Shown here piece after piece: positions 17,488-26,272 of a stretch of 64,000 nt of DNA. A program made the position numbers and the translations under genes. How positions within the stretch are numbered: position 1 is the first letter of the stretch; every line of letters starts with the position of its first letter. The DNA comes from Marinoscillum sp. 108 (GTDB lineage: Bacteria; Bacteroidota; Bacteroidia; Cytophagales; Cyclobacteriaceae): assembly GCF_902506655.1 (NCBI RefSeq), contig NZ_LR734808.1, positions 3,098,501 to 3,162,500 on the forward strand, read 5' to 3'. The notes below the pieces were generated by a model. That model was not told the origin of the DNA. It saw only the letters and a program-made list of their open reading frames with translations, and did not search any database.

Positions 17488-18528
17488 TTATTTCACACTT
17501 GGGTCTATCCACAAGTGACTGTACCAATACCATTGGCCATTTTTATCCGGTACGGTGACCGTGTAGAGTGTCCTGCGCCGGGTGAGTTTTCCTGCTGATG
17601 TTAATTTTAGGCTGGTTTCGCCTTCTTTCTCAGTTATAGTCATCTGGCACTCACCTCCCTGAATGAAGCACTGGAGCTGTTTGATTTGTAATGCACCCGT
17701 AACAAACCGAAGGGTCAGTTCCGGGCGGCGATGCTCCGGCATCATGAAGGAGGTCGGAGCTTCTTCTTTCGTGACAAGGGCATGCATGCGGGCCTTTGAG
17801 GAAAACTTGTCCAGCGCGGCATAAGATTCAGACATAGGGAATCGGGGACACCGCATCAAGTTGCTCTGAGCGGAAATCACCCCGGAATTTTGTGCCGCTG
17901 CCGCCTTAAATCCCTCATTGCGAATGATCGCTTCCATTTTAGGATCCAGCTCTCCATACGGGTAGGCGAATGTGGTGGGTGTGAGGCCCAGCTGCTCTTT
18001 GATGATCTTTTGACTCTGCCGGATTTCGTCATCGAAGGTTTTGTAGCGGCTGTTTTCGGGCAGATTGAGAAAGTAAGCATGGCTGTGGGTGTGATTGCCA
18101 ATCTCGATTTTTCGATTGCCGGCATCTTTGAGTTCGAACCAGCTCATGTAGTCCCCACCACCTACCGTTTCGGTATTGATAAAGACCGTGGCAGGGTATC
18201 CGTATTTTTCCAGCAGGGGAAGACCATTGGCGTAAAAACTCTTATAACCATCGTCGATGGTGATCACAGCCGTTTTGCGATTTTCCTGATTGGATTGTAG
18301 GTAATCAATGGCATCTGCAAAGGTCAAGACCTGATAACCATGATCCCTGAGGTATTGGAGGTGGGCTTCAAAATCTGCCAGCGATATATTGGTGGAAGGG
18401 TATCTATTATCACCAAAGCGGTGATAGACGAAACAAACCACCTCTTTATGGTTTGTGGCCACTGAGCTGGTTGGGTTGCTAAATAATAAGCTTAGCATGA
18501 GCATTATAGGTCCTGAGAGAGCTGTCAT
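17488..18528 (-). CDS. Polysaccharide deacetylase family protein
   Basis: 346 residues with an N-terminal signal segment. The NodB-homology domain covers about residues 30-240: VVCFVYHRFGD, then TIDDGYKSFYANG (the metal-binding Asp pair), EIGNHTHSHAYF (the two His) and FAYPYGELD. Such enzymes remove acetyl groups from peptidoglycan or surface glycans. The C-terminal 100 residues are beta-rich, with a conserved Trp-rich end (NGQWYWYSHLWID). The start overlaps the stop of the Bax-like gene (TGATG), so both are likely made together and act on the cell wall. Confidence 0.87.
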   Translation of the reverse strand: MTALSGPIMLMLSLLFSNPTSSVATNHKEVVCFVYHRFGDNRYPSTNISLADFEAHLQYLRDHGYQVLTFADAIDYLQSNQENRKTAVITIDDGYKSFYANGLPLLEKYGYPATVFINTETVGGGDYMSWFELKDAGNRKIEIGNHTHSHAYFLNLPENSRYKTFDDEIRQSQKIIKEQLGLTPTTFAYPYGELDPKMEAIIRNEGFKAAAAQNSGVISAQSNLMRCPRFPMSESYAALDKFSSKARMHALVTKEEAPTSFMMPEHRRPELTLRFVTGALQIKQLQCFIQGGECQMTITEKEGETSLKLTSAGKLTRRRTLYTVTVPDKNGQWYWYSHLWIDPSVK

Positions 18529-19346
18529 CAGGGAAGCGTTTTGGGGATAAAATAAGCCGGGTCCAGTTGGTGCCTGTCATACTGTGTGAGGTCATTTTGC
18601 CGGATGATGGTCTGGAGTTGTTCCACGTACTCATCGCGTCGCTCGGAGTAATATCGGAGATGGGGCACCAGTGTGGCGACTTCACTGGTGGTTTTGCGGG
18701 CTTCCCGGAAGTGTCTGTAGGCTCGTGCCCTGGCCACGGTTTCAAAATAGTCCACAATGGATTCTGAAATATTGTCATACTTTCTCAAATAGATGCGGGT
18801 CCCGTTTCTGCTTTTTCCCGCTGCTATTCGCGGCTCTGAGGTATTGTAGGACCAGATTCCAAAGAGGTTATTGGCTTCCTGGAAAAACCTGGATGATCCC
18901 CAGCCACTTTCCACTATGGCTTGCGCCAATACGATGCTGTTTGGGTGTGTCTGCATCTTATCCAAAAGCGATGAGATGTTTTTCGCTCTGAAGCGCTCGG
19001 TCTGTGTGCGGTAGAGAGCGGAGTCTGTCGGGGTCCATTTCTTTTTCTGGGTCAGGGCCATGACCTCCGTACGCACACTGTCAATTTTGAATTTGGCAAT
19101 GAGGATGGCGGGTAGTACCGCCCCTATAAATTTCGCCTTGGATTCTTCCACCGGAAGTTCTTCAAAATGAGGTAGGTTGTGATAGAGCATCGGCCTCACC
19201 AGTGTGTCGTCGATGACCAGGATGTCATCTGCATGCAGTACCGTCACTTGCGTGGGAGAGAGCACCAGGACCATTTGGGGTTCACTGCAGCTCAGAAGAC
19301 CCGCTAGTGCGAAAACGGCAATCAGACGAAAATATGGGCGTTGCAT
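18528..19346 (-). CDS. Bax-like glucosaminidase lipoprotein
   Basis: 272 residues with a signal peptide and lipobox (LAGLLSC). The catalytic domain is of the mannosyl-glycoprotein endo-beta-N-acetylglucosaminidase/Bax type (GH73-like): AIVESGWGSSRFFQEANNLFG carries the expected Glu, followed by YDNISESIVDYFETVARA. It probably cleaves peptidoglycan glycan strands from the periplasmic face. Pairing with a translationally coupled deacetylase supports joint remodelling of the wall. Confidence 0.85.
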   Translation of the reverse strand: MQRPYFRLIAVFALAGLLSCSEPQMVLVLSPTQVTVLHADDILVIDDTLVRPMLYHNLPHFEELPVEESKAKFIGAVLPAILIAKFKIDSVRTEVMALTQKKKWTPTDSALYRTQTERFRAKNISSLLDKMQTHPNSIVLAQAIVESGWGSSRFFQEANNLFGIWSYNTSEPRIAAGKSRNGTRIYLRKYDNISESIVDYFETVARARAYRHFREARKTTSEVATLVPHLRYYSERRDEYVEQLQTIIRQNDLTQYDRHQLDPAYFIPKTLP

Positions 19347-19394
19347 GAGGCTAGTAAACTCAATTGTGTTGGATAAGGTTTTGTTAAGGCTGGA

Positions 19395-19976
19395 TCAGGA
19401 GGGCATGTTGGCAGTCCTCCATTCCTCCGGTGAAGTACGAATATCCTGGGGGTTGGCGAGTGTTTTCTGAAGTTTTTCCATTCCACGCTCCAGGCTCTTG
19501 CTGATCATAGGATGTGTGATGGGCTCATTTTCTTCCATGCCCATTTGCTCCATGAGCCGGAGCATCCGCTCTGCTCCGAAGACTTCAAACAGTGGCTCAT
19601 CCATACCAATGTAGTAGGTGATTTGGCCACCGGCTTTGTGCTGAAATGCCTCCTCCACCAGCGCGTTGACCCGGGACAATGGATGCACCTCTATGCACAC
19701 AATCTCTGAGGAGTCAAGCAAAGGATGCTTACCCAGATCATAAGCGTTGATCAGCGTGATGTCCGCTCCTGAAGAGCTTCCGGGTTCGGATATCGTTAGT
19801 TCAAGGGCTTCACAAAGCTGACGAACTTCTTTGCCCGTTTGCTCAAAAAAGTAAGTCACGAGTCTTCTGTCGCCTTGATTTTTGAAAGCCGTCATTACAT
19901 TCCGGTATTTGGCCATTTTAGACTTGTAAGCGATGTACTTTTTAGTCGGGCCTTTGGGTTTTCTGGAGAAAAACAT
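19395..19976 (-). CDS. Conserved hypothetical protein
   Basis: 193 residues with a basic N-terminus (MFFSRKPKGPTKKYIAYKSKMAKY), no signal peptide and no membrane segment. The middle (ADITLINAYDLGKHP and VCIEVHPLSRVNALVEE) has a Rossmann-like alternation, and the C-terminus is helical and acidic. I cannot name a family. An upstream ATG at 19994 is possible but would place the start against the preceding terminator. It lies downstream of that terminator, so it must have its own promoter. Confidence 0.7.
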   Translation of the reverse strand: MFFSRKPKGPTKKYIAYKSKMAKYRNVMTAFKNQGDRRLVTYFFEQTGKEVRQLCEALELTISEPGSSSGADITLINAYDLGKHPLLDSSEIVCIEVHPLSRVNALVEEAFQHKAGGQITYYIGMDEPLFEVFGAERMLRLMEQMGMEENEPITHPMISKSLERGMEKLQKTLANPQDIRTSPEEWRTANMPS

Positions 19977-19996
19977 CGTCGTTATTTTGTGCAAAA

Positions 19997-20026
19997 TAAA
20001 AAAACCCTGACGGAAAACCGTCAGGG
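19997..20026 (-). terminator. Rho-independent terminator of the 20077-21087 gene
   Basis: A perfect 9-bp stem, CCCTGACGG/CCGTCAGGG with an AAAA loop (20005-20026), is followed on the minus strand by a run of seven T residues. It ends the transcript of the secreted-protein gene whose stop is 50 bp upstream. Confidence 0.88.
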
Positions 20027-20076
20027 CAAACTATGCACCTTTCACTTGACCATTGAAAGGTGGATAATTGGGAAAG

Positions 20077-21087
20077 TTATTTGATGGCATTGTCGTAGAA
20101 GGCTTCCAGGGCCAGATCGATATATCCGTTGATGGCTTTGGTGGTGGCCTCTACATACTTCTGCTGGTCGCAGGCGGCGGTGTTGGTGACCTGATCTTTG
20201 GTATTGGTCACAAATACGATCCCATAATAGGCAGGGGTGCTTTTGGCCGCAGAGAATTCTTTGAATTTTTCATCTTTGAAAACCCCCTCAAGGGCTATGG
20301 GTTTTTTAAGATCTGCCGCCAGGTAGGCATCTGCCGCAGCTCCGGGACCACTCCCGGCGGTGAACTTCACCTGAGAGTTTTCAAATAAATTCGCGAGCCC
20401 GTCAGAGCCAGCAGCACTGCCCAGCTCAAAGTTGGTTTTTGCTTTGACAGAGGAAAAGCCCACCATATTGGAAGAATTGGTTTTCATTTCTATGAATGGG
20501 AAAGCGAACGTCGCTTCAATCACGATGGCATCCTCTAGCTCTTTGGAGATACGTGGGGTGCGGTCAATGAAGGTGGATTTTTCCCGACCTTTTCGCGTTT
20601 CCTTTTTTACCATATACTGGGTGCCTGTGGGGGTTACCGATACATATCCGGGCACATTGGCGTAGTTCACCTGACCACCCTCTTTTATTTCCCAGTCTTC
20701 GTAAAATTCTATTTTAGACGCCTCAGCAGTGCTGATGATTTCGAACCCCTTGGACTTCAGGTCCGCGACAAAACGGTTGTAAGTATCGTCCGTTACTTTT
20801 TGGAAATCGGGCACATCTACCCCGTCTACCGCTACGGTCATGGTAGTGGAAGTGCTGCCCTTGTATGAGCCGCCACCAATAGTCGATCCACCGGTGGATT
20901 TGGCAGTGGCTGAAGCGATCACATGGAAGTAGACCCTGAAGTTGGCGATGTAGACCTTTCTGGGAGCTTTCTTGAGTTTTTTCTCACCGTATCCTGAGAT
21001 TTTAACCTCTTTTTCGGTGACCGATTGAGCCAGAGCTGATCCGCAGATCATAGCAAGAATGGCCACAGTTAGAATGATTTTTTTCAT
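20077..21087 (-). CDS. Secreted protein of unknown function
   Basis: 336 residues starting MKKIILTVAILAMICGSALAQ, a clear signal peptide with cleavage after ALA. The mature protein has a lysine-rich start, a Ser/Thr/Gly-rich loop (ATAKSTGGSTIGGGSYKGS), and alternating alpha/beta segments such as FVADLKSKGFEIIS. The ending TTKAINGYIDLALEAFYDNAIK is helical. No family name comes to mind. I use the ATG at 21087 instead of 21114 because it gives a standard signal peptide. It heads towards a strong terminator and may share a transcript with the two genes upstream of it. Confidence 0.78.
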   Translation of the reverse strand: MKKIILTVAILAMICGSALAQSVTEKEVKISGYGEKKLKKAPRKVYIANFRVYFHVIASATAKSTGGSTIGGGSYKGSTSTTMTVAVDGVDVPDFQKVTDDTYNRFVADLKSKGFEIISTAEASKIEFYEDWEIKEGGQVNYANVPGYVSVTPTGTQYMVKKETRKGREKSTFIDRTPRISKELEDAIVIEATFAFPFIEMKTNSSNMVGFSSVKAKTNFELGSAAGSDGLANLFENSQVKFTAGSGPGAAADAYLAADLKKPIALEGVFKDEKFKEFSAAKSTPAYYGIVFVTNTKDQVTNTAACDQQKYVEATTKAINGYIDLALEAFYDNAIK

Positions 21088-21142
21088 GTCAATAAATTTT
21101 TTTGAAAAGTGCATATGAATGATTGAATTGTTGATTCAGAGT

Positions 21143-22006
21143 TTATCGGTTGTTCATGAAAGCAAAACCCCAGGACATGTTGAATAAAAACCCGGTGAGC
21201 GGGCGCTTGCCCAGTTCTGCTGTGAAAACGGAATTACTTAGAAATTTATAGTCACCATCGTGTGGGCTCACATACCACTGAAAGCCCAATCGCCAGCCTA
21301 TGGCACCGTCTGCCTTCAGCCCTTCGTTGGCGGCAGGGTTATCCAATGTGGAGACCGGCAGGACGAGCAGGTCTGCATAGACCCTGGTGAACCCTGCGCC
21401 GATGCGCTCTACATCATTGTTGATCTTGGTTTTCACATAGGCCTGAGAGGTCCACTGTCCGCCCAGGTAGGCGCCCGTGAGCAATATGTATGAAGAAGCA
21501 TTGCCTGCCAGGCTCTCAGCTCCGGTTTTGCGCATATACAGTCCGCCGCGTCCTCCCAGCTCGTTTCGGTACTGGCCCTCTGGTATTTTGATGGACTTGG
21601 TTTCCTCTACATTGTAGGATCGGCCATCCTTATAGACTGTACCGGCATAGGGGTTATAACTCAGGACTATCGGCACCTCCTTCTTTTTTATCTTGGAGGT
21701 AAGTGGAAGAAACCCGCCTGCCTCCAGCAGGAAGGAGGGGCCTGATCCACTTATTTGATAGAGGTCCAATCGGGCGATTCCTTCCAGTGTGATGGCTTCA
21801 GTGAGCCCCATTCGGGTATTGGCTCCGGCAAAAAAAGAAAGGTTGGTAGAGTTGGACTCCATGCCGAATTCAGGGGCAATAAACTTGGTGTATACTTTAT
21901 CCGGATTGTCTTCCAGCACCTGGTAGGTGACCTGCTGCGCTTTCAGTGTGGCTACTGTGAGTAGCAGAATCAACATTGTGAGTATTTTCTTTGTTTGGAT
22001 GATCAT
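21143..22006 (-). CDS. Outer-membrane beta-barrel protein, unknown
   Basis: 287 residues with a signal peptide (MIIQTKKILTMLILLLTVAT, cleaved after LKAQ). The mature part has regularly spaced amphipathic strands (TNLSFFAGANTRMG, ITLEGIARLDLY, FLLEAGGFLPL, SYILLTGAYLGGQW, AGFTRVYADLLVL, IGWRLGFQWYV) and ends in LFNMSWGFAFM, consistent with an outer-membrane barrel. No enzyme motif is visible. It sits 55 bp upstream of the secreted-protein gene on the same strand. Confidence 0.72.
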   Translation of the reverse strand: MIIQTKKILTMLILLLTVATLKAQQVTYQVLEDNPDKVYTKFIAPEFGMESNSTNLSFFAGANTRMGLTEAITLEGIARLDLYQISGSGPSFLLEAGGFLPLTSKIKKKEVPIVLSYNPYAGTVYKDGRSYNVEETKSIKIPEGQYRNELGGRGGLYMRKTGAESLAGNASSYILLTGAYLGGQWTSQAYVKTKINNDVERIGAGFTRVYADLLVLPVSTLDNPAANEGLKADGAIGWRLGFQWYVSPHDGDYKFLSNSVFTAELGKRPLTGFLFNMSWGFAFMNNR

Positions 22007-22048
22007 GTAAGTGATAGTTTGAATGAATTGGGAATGAGTGTATTTCTA

Positions 22049-22528
22049 TCAGTAAATGGTGGACTCGAACTGACCATTCGTAGCTGAAATGGTGGCGCTG
22101 GCATCTCCGGCATCTATTGCGTCGAATGAAAAAGTACCTTTGATGAACGTTTCGTCATATTTGGTTACTGTGACCACTCCAGTAGTGGCACTGTAGTAGT
22201 TTGAGCCATCACCAAGGTTGAAATTGATTTGCACTTCGGCGCCTGTCCTGGCCACGGTGTGCTCCCCTATCATATTGTCGATTTGGGTCATGTCCATCAT
22301 GATCCAGATGTTATTTTCCTCCAGATCAGAGGCCTTCACAATAAAAAGCCCTGCATGAGTATAAGCCGTGAGGGTGTCGTCCTCAAAGTTCATGGTGCTG
22401 GTCCCTGAGATGTCGACCGTAAGCATCCCTTTTTGATCTACTACTTTGACATCATCAGGATCCTCTGAGCAGGAAAATAGCGCAAGCGTTAGCAAACAGA
22501 GAGAGAGAAGTTGGATGGGATTTTTCAT
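22049..22528 (-). CDS. Hypothetical lipoprotein
   Basis: 159 residues from the ATG at 22528, with signal peptide and lipobox (LALFSC), then an acidic linker (SEDPDDVKVVDQKG). The domain is beta-rich and small (LTVDISGTSTMNFEDDTLT, then EVQINFNLGDG and IKGTFSFDAID). This resembles the DUF6252-like lipoproteins of Bacteroidota, but I cannot assign it firmly. It is the first of three same-strand genes for exported proteins (with 21143 and 20077). Confidence 0.7.
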   Translation of the reverse strand: MKNPIQLLSLCLLTLALFSCSEDPDDVKVVDQKGMLTVDISGTSTMNFEDDTLTAYTHAGLFIVKASDLEENNIWIMMDMTQIDNMIGEHTVARTGAEVQINFNLGDGSNYYSATTGVVTVTKYDETFIKGTFSFDAIDAGDASATISATNGQFESTIY

Positions 22529-22636
22529 TGATTTTTTAATACAAATCTCTGAATGAAGCCAGGAGGAATCCATCCGTATGGGAACGTAAAATGCATACCC
22601 TGAGCAGGGTATTTTTGATGATATCAGGAGTGGTGG

Positions 22637-23389
22637 CTACAAGACCATCATGAGCGCAGCCAGAGCGGTGGTGGCAATGATGAACCACCGGTAATACTGC
22701 TCGGGTATTTTTTTGACAATGGTGATCCCCACGAAAGCGCCAAGCGCCACCGCAGGAATGGAGGTCAGGTCCAGTAAAAAACTATCGAGGGTGATCGTCT
22801 CCCAGGCGAATACATGAAAGGGAATCTTAAAAAGATTCACAATCATGAAAAACCAGGCGGCCGTGCCGATGAATTCATTTTTGGGCAAACGCATGGACAG
22901 GAGATACAGGGCCATCACCGAGCCGGCCAGGTTGCCCACCATGGTGGTGAACCCACCCAGGACTCCTAGCAGTGCGGCGAACCAGATGCCCTGAGGGATG
23001 TGCTGGTTGGTGGATTTTTCCCTCCAGACCATAATGGCCAAACTGACGAAGATGATCACAGCCATGATCATCCGGAAGGCTTGATCGTCAATTTTTCCTC
23101 CAACGTAGGTGCCTAAAATCACTCCACCGGCGGCCCAAGGGAACAGCTTGCCTAAATGCGTCCAGTTGGCGTGCCTGTTGTAATAGGCGACCGCAAAAAT
23201 GTCTGCAATACAGAGAATGGGCAGCATAATGCCACTGGACAGACGCCCGCCAAAGACCAACGCCAGCAAAGGCACAGCAGCCATACCTGCGCCATGAATG
23301 CCGGTTTTGGCCATGCCAATAAGGAATGGGACACACAGAAAAAAGCCGAATTCCAGATAGGTAAACTGGAAAGAAAAGAGTTCGATCAA
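22637..23389 (-). CDS. TauE/SafE family permease
   Basis: 250-residue membrane protein with about eight helices and the TauE/SafE (DUF81) repeats: FLIGMAKTGIHGAGMAAVPL and LGVLGGFTTMVGNLAGSVMAL. The family exports sulfite, sulfoacetate or similar organosulfur anions; the substrate here is not known. Its start overlaps the stop of the NarL-type regulator gene by 4 bases (ATGA), so the two are translationally coupled, an unusual pairing. Confidence 0.85.
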   Translation of the reverse strand: MIELFSFQFTYLEFGFFLCVPFLIGMAKTGIHGAGMAAVPLLALVFGGRLSSGIMLPILCIADIFAVAYYNRHANWTHLGKLFPWAAGGVILGTYVGGKIDDQAFRMIMAVIIFVSLAIMVWREKSTNQHIPQGIWFAALLGVLGGFTTMVGNLAGSVMALYLLSMRLPKNEFIGTAAWFFMIVNLFKIPFHVFAWETITLDSFLLDLTSIPAVALGAFVGITIVKKIPEQYYRWFIIATTALAALMMVL

Positions 23390-24003
23390 ATCAGATTGTT
23401 TGCGTAGGCGAACTTAATTAATCCTACCAGGTTATTGGTTCCGGTTTTTCTGAAAATATTTTTACGGTGGGTTTCTACGGTGCGCTCAGAGATAAATAAC
23501 TCCTCGGCAATTTGTCGGTTAGTAAACTCTTTGGAAATCAGTTTAACGATCTCCCGCTCCCGTTCGGTAAGGAGCCGTTGTTCTTCTACTCCATTGAGTC
23601 CCTTGATCAGTATTTTGCTGACGTCTGAACTGAGATAGGTCTTACCGGATTTGATGGTATAGATGGCATTGATCAGTTCATTGTGAGAGTCTTTTTTGAT
23701 GAGATAACCCTCTATGCCCTCTTTAAGTATCTCTTTGACCAGGTGGGCTTCGTCGTGCATGCTAAGCACCAGGATTTTGATGTCGGGGTATTTTCGTCTT
23801 ACTTTTCTGACAAGGGTAAGTCCATCTTCATCCGGCAGATTATAGTCGGTAATGAGGAGATCCACTTTTTTCTGAGTGAGCTGATCCATGGTGTCAGACA
23901 CGGTTCCGGCGCTTCCTACTACTTCCAGGTCGGGTTCAGATTCAATGATTTTGATCAGTCCCCCGATCAGCACAGCATGATCATCGGTCAAGAATATTCT
24001 CAT
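23386..24003 (-). CDS. NarL/FixJ-type response regulator
   Basis: 205 residues. A receiver domain spans 1-120, with acidic residues in FLTDDHAVL, the phospho-acceptor Asp in LLITDYNLPDEDG, and the conserved Lys in YLIKKDSH. A LuxR-type helix-turn-helix spans about 140-205 (LLTEREREIVKLISKEFTN, then ISERTVETHRKNIF). I use the ATG at 24003, which places the receiver at residue 1. Two HisKA_3 kinases encoded just upstream are of the class that partners with NarL-type regulators, so this is their probable target. Translation is coupled to the TauE gene. Confidence 0.92.
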   Translation of the reverse strand: MRIFLTDDHAVLIGGLIKIIESEPDLEVVGSAGTVSDTMDQLTQKKVDLLITDYNLPDEDGLTLVRKVRRKYPDIKILVLSMHDEAHLVKEILKEGIEGYLIKKDSHNELINAIYTIKSGKTYLSSDVSKILIKGLNGVEEQRLLTEREREIVKLISKEFTNRQIAEELFISERTVETHRKNIFRKTGTNNLVGLIKFAYANNLI

Positions 24004-24218
24004 GGTCAAGGCGGCAGTTTTGATTTTGAGGAAAGATAATAAATTCATGCGTATCCGTGGTTTTAGCGCCTCATTGATGGTGAATAATTTTGGGCTAAAA
24101 TTAACGGCACCCCGTCTGTCATCACATACCGTTGGGAGGGTATTCTTATTCGCTTGCTACCTCAAAACCGTAAAACTATGTTTCGTTCTTTTCCTATGGA
24201 ACAGCTGCTCAGGTCGGC

Positions 24219-26207
24219 TTAGGCCACCAATGGAGTCTCGGGCTCGGGGATTTCTGCCCCTACCGGAGCATTCACGATCAGGGTACTGCCTTTCATACCC
24301 GGGGTGGTGTCCAGCTCCAGCTCACCTTTGATCAGGTTGGCGCGGGAGTTCATATTTCGCCACCCATTGCCCTTGCCTGAGATCAAAGCTTCGGGATTAA
24401 ATCCCGATCCATTGTCCTCTATCATGAGCGTGATTTCCTCCTGATCTTTGGTGATCTGGATGCTCACCCGGTCGGCATCACTGTACTTGAGGATGTTATT
24501 GACCCATTCCTGGGTGATTCGATAGAGGGATATTTCCTGCACTTCTGATAGTCGGTCTTCCAGCCCAAAGAAGTCGGTCTCCAGAGCAACTTTTCCTGTG
24601 GTGTTGACACGAGCGGCAAACTCCTGTATCGCAGCAGAGATTCCGCTTTTGATCAGGGTTTGAGGCATCAGGTTGAAACAGATGCCTTTCAGCTCCTGGT
24701 ACATTTCTTCGAGGACTTTGGCAGACTCTTCAAACACCTGATGACGGTCACGATTTTCATTTTGCAGGGACTTCAGATTGAGATTGAGGATGGAAATCAT
24801 CTGACCAAAGCCGTCATGTAAATCTTTGGCGAAGCGGGAGCGCTCACTTTCCTGCGAAGAAATAGCTGCTTCTATTTGTGTTTCGCGAAGCTTGATTTGA
24901 CCTTCTTTGATCAAAAGATCATGTTTTTTTCTGGTTCTGCTTCTGAGGAGGATCAGAACAATTATTAGCAGGGTGATCATGACTGCCAACCCAATGATTA
25001 AGATCAGATTTCTCTGATTTTCTGCTTTTTGTTCGGCTATTTCTGCTCCCTGAAGGACAATTTGCTGTTCCTTTTTTTCAGTTTCGTATTTGGTCTTCAG
25101 GTCGGATATGATTTCTTCTCTGGAGGTATTGAAAATGACATCAGAGAGTTCCTTGTATCGCTTATAGTTATCCAGTGCAGCCTGGTAGTTTTTGTTGGAT
25201 TCTTCTAACTCACTGATGCGCAGAAAGGCCTGTTGCACAGCTTCTTTGTATTCAATCCGCTCAGCAATTTCTCTTCCACGTTCCAATAGGGCGATGGCTT
25301 GCTGGTTGTTGCCCATTTCGGCATAAGTTTTGCCCATATTGACAAATGAAGTAGCGATCCCCGTGCTATCAAAAAGCTCCTTTCTTATCTCAAGGGAGCG
25401 GTTGTACAGCTCCAGGGCTTCGGGGTATCTTTTCATATCAAAATAGCAGTTTCCGATGTTATTGTACCCGTTGGCAATGCCCCTTGAATCATTGTATTTC
25501 ATTTTGATCTCAAGCCCTTTTTGGTAATAGGTGATGGCTGAGTCGTACTGTTCCTGATTGTAATAGATGGTGGCCAGGTTTGAAGCGATGTAACCTTTAT
25601 TTAGATTGGCTTTGCCCATATCTGCATAGATCATCGCTTCATTGTAGGTATTGATGGCCTGGGTATAATCCTCCTGAGCATACTGATAGATGATCCCAAT
25701 CCAGATCAACGCACTTGACATGCCGGCATAATTATCGATGGACTGATAGGTTTCAAAGCAATTGAAATAGAGGGGTAATGCCTCGCTATAGTTGGTTTTG
25801 TCATACTCGATATTTCCGAGGGTCATGTAGCAATTGGCCACTGTGGAGGTGTCTCCGGCCAATCCTGCATGGCGGATTGACTCATGCAACAGCGGCACGG
25901 CTTCATCACCTTTGCCGGTAAGGCTTAACGCTATGGCGTGGTTATTGGCCGATAAGCCAATCCCCTTGTCCCACTTGATTTTTTTAGAGAGCTCATAGGC
26001 TGTTTGAGCGTATTTCGCTGCCTGAGGAAAATCGGACAATCGGTACTTATCATGTAGGAGCAGGGCCGTATTGACTTTGCTGGTGTCGTCCGGCGCGTTG
26101 GCGAGAATCAGTTTCAAACTGTCAGTATTCAGGTGATCAAACTGTGGCTGAGAATGTGTGGTGCCGGTGAATATCAGCACAGCAAGGAGGAAAAATGAAA
26201 ATTTCAT
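24219..26207 (-). CDS. TPR-containing sensor histidine kinase (NarX-like), copy 1
   Basis: 662 residues: signal peptide, six or seven TPR units (about 40-340, e.g. GIANGYNNIGNCYFDMKRY), a coiled coil, one membrane helix (ILIIGLAVMITLLIIVLILL), then a HisKA_3 dimerisation domain with the phospho-His in FAKDLHDGFGQM and a HATPase_c domain (WVNNILKYSDA, IEDNGSGFNPEA). The TPRs would be periplasmic and may bind a protein or peptide. It shares its C-terminal half nearly word for word with the next kinase gene. The stop lies 215 bp before the response regulator gene. Confidence 0.92.
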   Translation of the reverse strand: MKFSFFLLAVLIFTGTTHSQPQFDHLNTDSLKLILANAPDDTSKVNTALLLHDKYRLSDFPQAAKYAQTAYELSKKIKWDKGIGLSANNHAIALSLTGKGDEAVPLLHESIRHAGLAGDTSTVANCYMTLGNIEYDKTNYSEALPLYFNCFETYQSIDNYAGMSSALIWIGIIYQYAQEDYTQAINTYNEAMIYADMGKANLNKGYIASNLATIYYNQEQYDSAITYYQKGLEIKMKYNDSRGIANGYNNIGNCYFDMKRYPEALELYNRSLEIRKELFDSTGIATSFVNMGKTYAEMGNNQQAIALLERGREIAERIEYKEAVQQAFLRISELEESNKNYQAALDNYKRYKELSDVIFNTSREEIISDLKTKYETEKKEQQIVLQGAEIAEQKAENQRNLILIIGLAVMITLLIIVLILLRSRTRKKHDLLIKEGQIKLRETQIEAAISSQESERSRFAKDLHDGFGQMISILNLNLKSLQNENRDRHQVFEESAKVLEEMYQELKGICFNLMPQTLIKSGISAAIQEFAARVNTTGKVALETDFFGLEDRLSEVQEISLYRITQEWVNNILKYSDADRVSIQITKDQEEITLMIEDNGSGFNPEALISGKGNGWRNMNSRANLIKGELELDTTPGMKGSTLIVNAPVGAEIPEPETPLVA

Positions 26208-26272
26208 AATCTAGTTAATTCAATATGGGTGGAGTCAATCGGCGTTAATTTAGCAAACTCCTATGCTATATT